From positions 1-64,000 of the forward strand of contig NZ_JAEMGS010000006.1 of the NCBI RefSeq assembly GCF_017309075.1: a stretch of DNA of 64,000 nucleotides, in the 5' to 3' direction. The first letter of the stretch is position 1. Each line of letters starts with the position of its first letter. Source of the stretch: Motiliproteus sp. SC1-56 (lineage in GTDB: Bacteria > Pseudomonadota > Gammaproteobacteria > Pseudomonadales > Balneatricaceae). The position numbers and the translations under genes are program-made. This document shows, in pieces, positions 61,332 to 64,000 of this stretch. The notes beneath the pieces were generated by a model, which did no database searches, had not been told where the DNA came from, and saw nothing but the letters and a program-made list of their open reading frames with translations.

Positions 61332-62334
61332 TACCCGCCCAGTCCGAAACGCCCTCCTGCTGTTACTCGTCCTCGCCGGCGCAGGGTGCGGCACATCCCC
61401 CCTTCCCCCCTGGCAACAATCGACGGAGTCCTACCCACCCGAGCGTTACCTGCGAGCGGACGGCAGCGCTCAAGACCCCAACGACGCCCAACGGCGGGCG
61501 CTGGCCAACCTCGCACAGATATTTCAGCTGCACGTCGAAGACCGCGGGCTGGATTTCGTCCAGAGCCAGAGCGCCCGCGACGAAGACCCCGAAGTCATCC
61601 GCCGGAGCCGCCGGATCATTGCGGTTTCCGGGGAGCAGGTAATCGAGGGTGCTCGGATCGCTGAACAGTGGCAAGCGAAAGACGGGCGCCACTACGCGCT
61701 CGCGGTGCTGGAGAAAGCCCCGGCCGCATTTTCCCTGGGAAGACGAATCGCGGATCTGGACGGGCGTCTGGCGCAGCAGATGCGCGCCGCGAGCGCCGCA
61801 CCGCCCCTGGCAGCCATTCCCCGCCTGGAACAAGCCCGCCACCTGCAACGGGAACGGGAGGCCCTGGCCCGGAAGCTCGAGGTACTGGAGGCAGCGGCGC
61901 CGCCGCCTCCCTACTCCCAAGGCGAAATCGAGTCAGCACTTGAAACCCAGCTTGGACAGCTGCAGTTGCGCTTGGAAGTGCCAGACCCTGCCCTGCACCC
62001 CCTGCTTGAAAGCGCCGCCGAATCGCTGGGCATTTCCACCTCGCCCCAGAGCCCAACCCTACTGCAGGCAGAACTGCTGCTGGAGCCGACGGAATGGGAA
62101 AGCGGCTGGTACTGGCGGCGCGGTGCACTGCAGCTAACCCTGAGCGGGCCCGAGACCGTCCTCGCCTCGCGGCGCTGGCCGATCAAAGCCGCGGCGCGCA
62201 ACCGCGCCTACACGGACACCCGGCTGGTTAACACCCTGTCCAATGCCCTACCCGGCTACCTTTATGAGCTCCTCGCTGGCTCCAACGCGGAATCGCGTCA
62301 ACACCTGCCGCCCACCACCGACCCAGCGCACTGA
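61324..62334 (+). CDS. LPP20-like lipoprotein with coiled-coil segment
   Basis: This 336-residue lipoprotein (LLLLLVLAGAGCGTS) has an N-terminal LPP20-like domain (YPPERYLRADGSAQDPNDAQRRALANLAQIFQLHVED...). A helical charged stretch follows (ARHLQREREALARKLEVLEA), then a beta-rich C-terminus ending RAYTDTRLVNTLSNALPGYLYELL. The start at 61324 follows AAGGAG and overlaps the previous gene by eight bases. It completes the four-gene operon. Confidence 0.75.
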   Translation: MLDTRPVRNALLLLLVLAGAGCGTSPLPPWQQSTESYPPERYLRADGSAQDPNDAQRRALANLAQIFQLHVEDRGLDFVQSQSARDEDPEVIRRSRRIIAVSGEQVIEGARIAEQWQAKDGRHYALAVLEKAPAAFSLGRRIADLDGRLAQQMRAASAAPPLAAIPRLEQARHLQREREALARKLEVLEAAAPPPPYSQGEIESALETQLGQLQLRLEVPDPALHPLLESAAESLGISTSPQSPTLLQAELLLEPTEWESGWYWRRGALQLTLSGPETVLASRRWPIKAAARNRAYTDTRLVNTLSNALPGYLYELLAGSNAESRQHLPPTTDPAH

Positions 62335-62403
62335 TCGGCACCTGCAGGCAAAGACCTGAAACCCAGGATGAACGCGGCACAACTCTGCGGCAAAAATCAC
62401 TAT

Positions 62404-62432
62404 TTGTGCGCAATCCAACGAATTGCGCACAA
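62404..62432. promoter_or_regulatory. 11-bp inverted repeat (operator- or attenuator-like)
   Basis: TTGTGCGCAAT and ATTGCGCACAA are perfect arms with a 7-base spacer. No T run follows, so a regulator-binding site is as likely as a terminator of the lipoprotein operon. Confidence 0.5.
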
Positions 62433-62605
62433 CGGCTTTCCCAACCCCCTTTTATTCGATACATTGCCAACGACCCGGGGAGATCCCTTGGGCCAAAACC
62501 CAGATTCGGAGGGATTCCGATCAAAAATAAGAAGGGGCATGTCCCCGAGCGGCTGCACGGTGCGAAGGAGGGCCCGGTTCTACCGCCACAGATGAAGTTA
62601 ACCGA

Positions 62606-62770
62606 ATGGTTATCGAGTGTGTTCGTAACGAAGGGTTTGAAGATCAACTGACGGAAAGCAGCGCCTACCAAGTCCAAGAGCTGGGTAAGAATTCTTATCT
62701 GATTCAGAATGATAAGGAAGAGCCCCGCTGGTACGGGCGCCAGCACTTCAACATCAAGCTGGAGGGCTGA
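62606..62770 (+). CDS. Small hypothetical protein
   Basis: This 54-residue frame reads MVIECVRNEGFEDQLTESSA and ends YGRQHFNIKLEG. The amino-acid mix looks like real protein, and a GGAGG lies 30 bases upstream, too far for a classical ribosome site. No family is recognised. It could be the 3' part of a longer, decayed gene, since the same frame stays open about 80 bases upstream. Confidence 0.4.
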   Translation: MVIECVRNEGFEDQLTESSAYQVQELGKNSYLIQNDKEEPRWYGRQHFNIKLEG

Positions 62771-62909
62771 TTCAGTCGTTGACCAACCTTTCGGGCGCCG
62801 TGTTCCGGTGCCCTATTTCCCCCACCGCCTCTTTAACCCGTTCAGACTCCCCGGCCACTAAGCAGTGGTACCGGATTGACAGCCCCCACCCGTTAACAGA
62901 CCGGCTGCC

Positions 62910-64000
62910 TCAGCAGGCCACCACGTTGACCGCCAGCCCGCCCTGAGCGGTTTCCTTGTATTTGTCCTGCATATCACGCCCGGTCTGACGCATGGTCTCG
63001 ATCACACTGTCCAGCGATACCTGGTGACGCCCGTCGCCGCGCAACGCCAAGCGCGCGGCGTTCAAGGCTTTTACCGCCCCCATGGTATTGCGCTCGATAC
63101 AGGGCACCTGCACCAGCCCAGCAACGGGATCACAAGTCAGCCCCAGGTTGTGCTCCATGCCGATTTCCGCGGCATTCTCGATCTGCGCATTGCTGCCGCC
63201 CATTACCGCGGCCAGCCCGGCGGCCGCCATGGAGCAGGCCACACCCACCTCTCCCTGGCACCCCACTTCGGCGGCAGAAAGGGACGCGTTGCGTTTGTAC
63301 AGCATCCCTACCGCAGCGGCCGTGGCCAAAAAGCAGGAAACGCCCGCCTCGTTGGCGCCGGGCACAAACCGCGTGTAGTAGGCGAGCACCGCCGGTATCA
63401 CCCCGGCGGCACCGTTGGTAGGGGCAGTCACCACCCGTCCACCCGCGGCGTTTTCCTCGTTCACCGCCATGGCATAGAGATTGATCCAGTCCATCACGCT
63501 GAGCGAATCCCGCAGCGCCGCCTCAGGCGCTTGGGTCAGCTCCCGATAGAGATCATGGGCACGCCGCTTGACCCCCAACCCACCCGGCAGCTCGCCGGTT
63601 TGCCGACAGCCGCGCTCGATGGACGCCTCCATCACCGACCAGACCTGCCGCAAGCCCGCCTCGACCTCTGCCATCGGACGGCGTGCTGCCTCGTTGGCCA
63701 GCACCATTGCAGCGATACTCAGGCCCGATTCATCCCCCAGGGCCAACAACTCCCGGGCATTTGAAAACGGGTAGGGCACCTCGCCCGGACCGGCACCTTC
63801 CCCCGCTGGCGCCCCCTCGGGCGCGTCCATCTCCTCCTCGCTGCGTACGAAACCGCCCCCCACCGAAAAATAGCGGCTCTTAAGGGTGCGCACACCGGCG
63901 CAGTCGAAGAGTTCAAAACTGAGCCCGTTCGGGTGCTGCGCAAGACGCTCGCCGCACAGGAAAAGCAGGTCCTGGGATTCGCTGAAGGCCAGCCGCTGAA
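62910..64000 (-). CDS. sdaA: L-serine dehydratase (iron-sulfur type), partial
   Basis: This enzyme deaminates L-serine to pyruvate. The frame is open through the window edge, so the N-terminus is missing. The visible part spans about 363 residues. Conserved are [94 protein letters not shown], and the C-terminal [18 protein letters not shown], typical of single-chain bacterial Ser dehydratases with a [4Fe-4S] cluster. The symbol could also be sdaB. Confidence 0.93.
   Translation of the reverse strand, partial: QRLAFSESQDLLFLCGERLAQHPNGLSFELFDCAGVRTLKSRYFSVGGGFVRSEEEMDAPEGAPAGEGAGPGEVPYPFSNARELLALGDESGLSIAAMVLANEAARRPMAEVEAGLRQVWSVMEASIERGCRQTGELPGGLGVKRRAHDLYRELTQAPEAALRDSLSVMDWINLYAMAVNEENAAGGRVVTAPTNGAAGVIPAVLAYYTRFVPGANEAGVSCFLATAAAVGMLYKRNASLSAAEVGCQGEVGVACSMAAAGLAAVMGGSNAQIENAAEIGMEHNLGLTCDPVAGLVQVPCIERNTMGAVKALNAARLALRGDGRHQVSLDSVIETMRQTGRDMQDKYKETAQGGLAVNVVAC

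Overview
The window reads as the chromosome of a GC-rich, probably marine or brackish gammaproteobacterium. The housekeeping neighbourhood (cysS, glnS, two cyclophilins, lpxH, miaE, acnB, nhaB, dnaQ/rnhA) is typical of that class. NhaB, MipA/OmpV and TIGR04219-type outer-membrane proteins fit a salt-exposed Gram-negative. No species can be named from the sequence alone.

Layout. 0-4.3 kb: a broken DUF3604 gene, an HxlR regulator divergent from a methyltransferase and an AhpD-like protein, and a VOC-fold protein. 4.3-19.7 kb: a complete Tad (Flp pilus) locus with a receiver-AraC regulator, Flp pilin, prepilin peptidase, an unusual AAA+ ATPase, CpaB, secretin CpaC, a small lipoprotein, three TadE/F/G-type pseudopilins, TadZ, TadA, TadB, TadC and TadD, then an AT-rich membrane protein. 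This block lies between a tRNA-Val(GAC) gene and a 27-bp direct repeat of part of that tRNA, with degenerate copies of another repeat at both borders. This looks like a genomic island, although no integrase is seen.

19.8-36.4 kb: core genes (cysS, glnS, ppiA, ppiB-lpxH, an HDOD protein, miaE, acnB, a MipA/OmpV protein, a DUF2185 protein, a macrodomain protein, nhaB, dnaQ/rnhA, a BamA-type barrel). 36.4-38.5 kb: a LysR regulator and a TIGR04219 barrel.

38.5-55.8 kb: a continuous minus-strand [NiFe]-hydrogenase cluster in the order hybO-hybA-hybB-hybC-hupD-hupF-hupJ-hupK-hypA-hypB-hoxA-hypF-hypC-hypD-hypE-hypX. It encodes a Tat-exported, membrane-anchored uptake hydrogenase (HybO/HybC catalytic pair, HybA ferredoxin and HybB quinone-reactive anchor) and almost all its maturation machinery. 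A candidate sigma-54 promoter with an IHF-type site lies upstream of hybO and fits the NtrC-type activator HoxA encoded in the cluster. A 126-bp nested palindrome separates hypE from hypX. H2 would be oxidised in the periplasm and electrons passed through HybA/HybB to quinone.

56-64 kb: a small stress-type envelope cluster (heptad lipoprotein, DUF883/ElaB-like, YqjE-like, YqjK-like), a four-gene lipoprotein operon (LPP20, LpoB, COG3014, second LPP20-like), a strong inverted repeat with a small ORF, and an L-serine dehydratase gene cut by the window edge.
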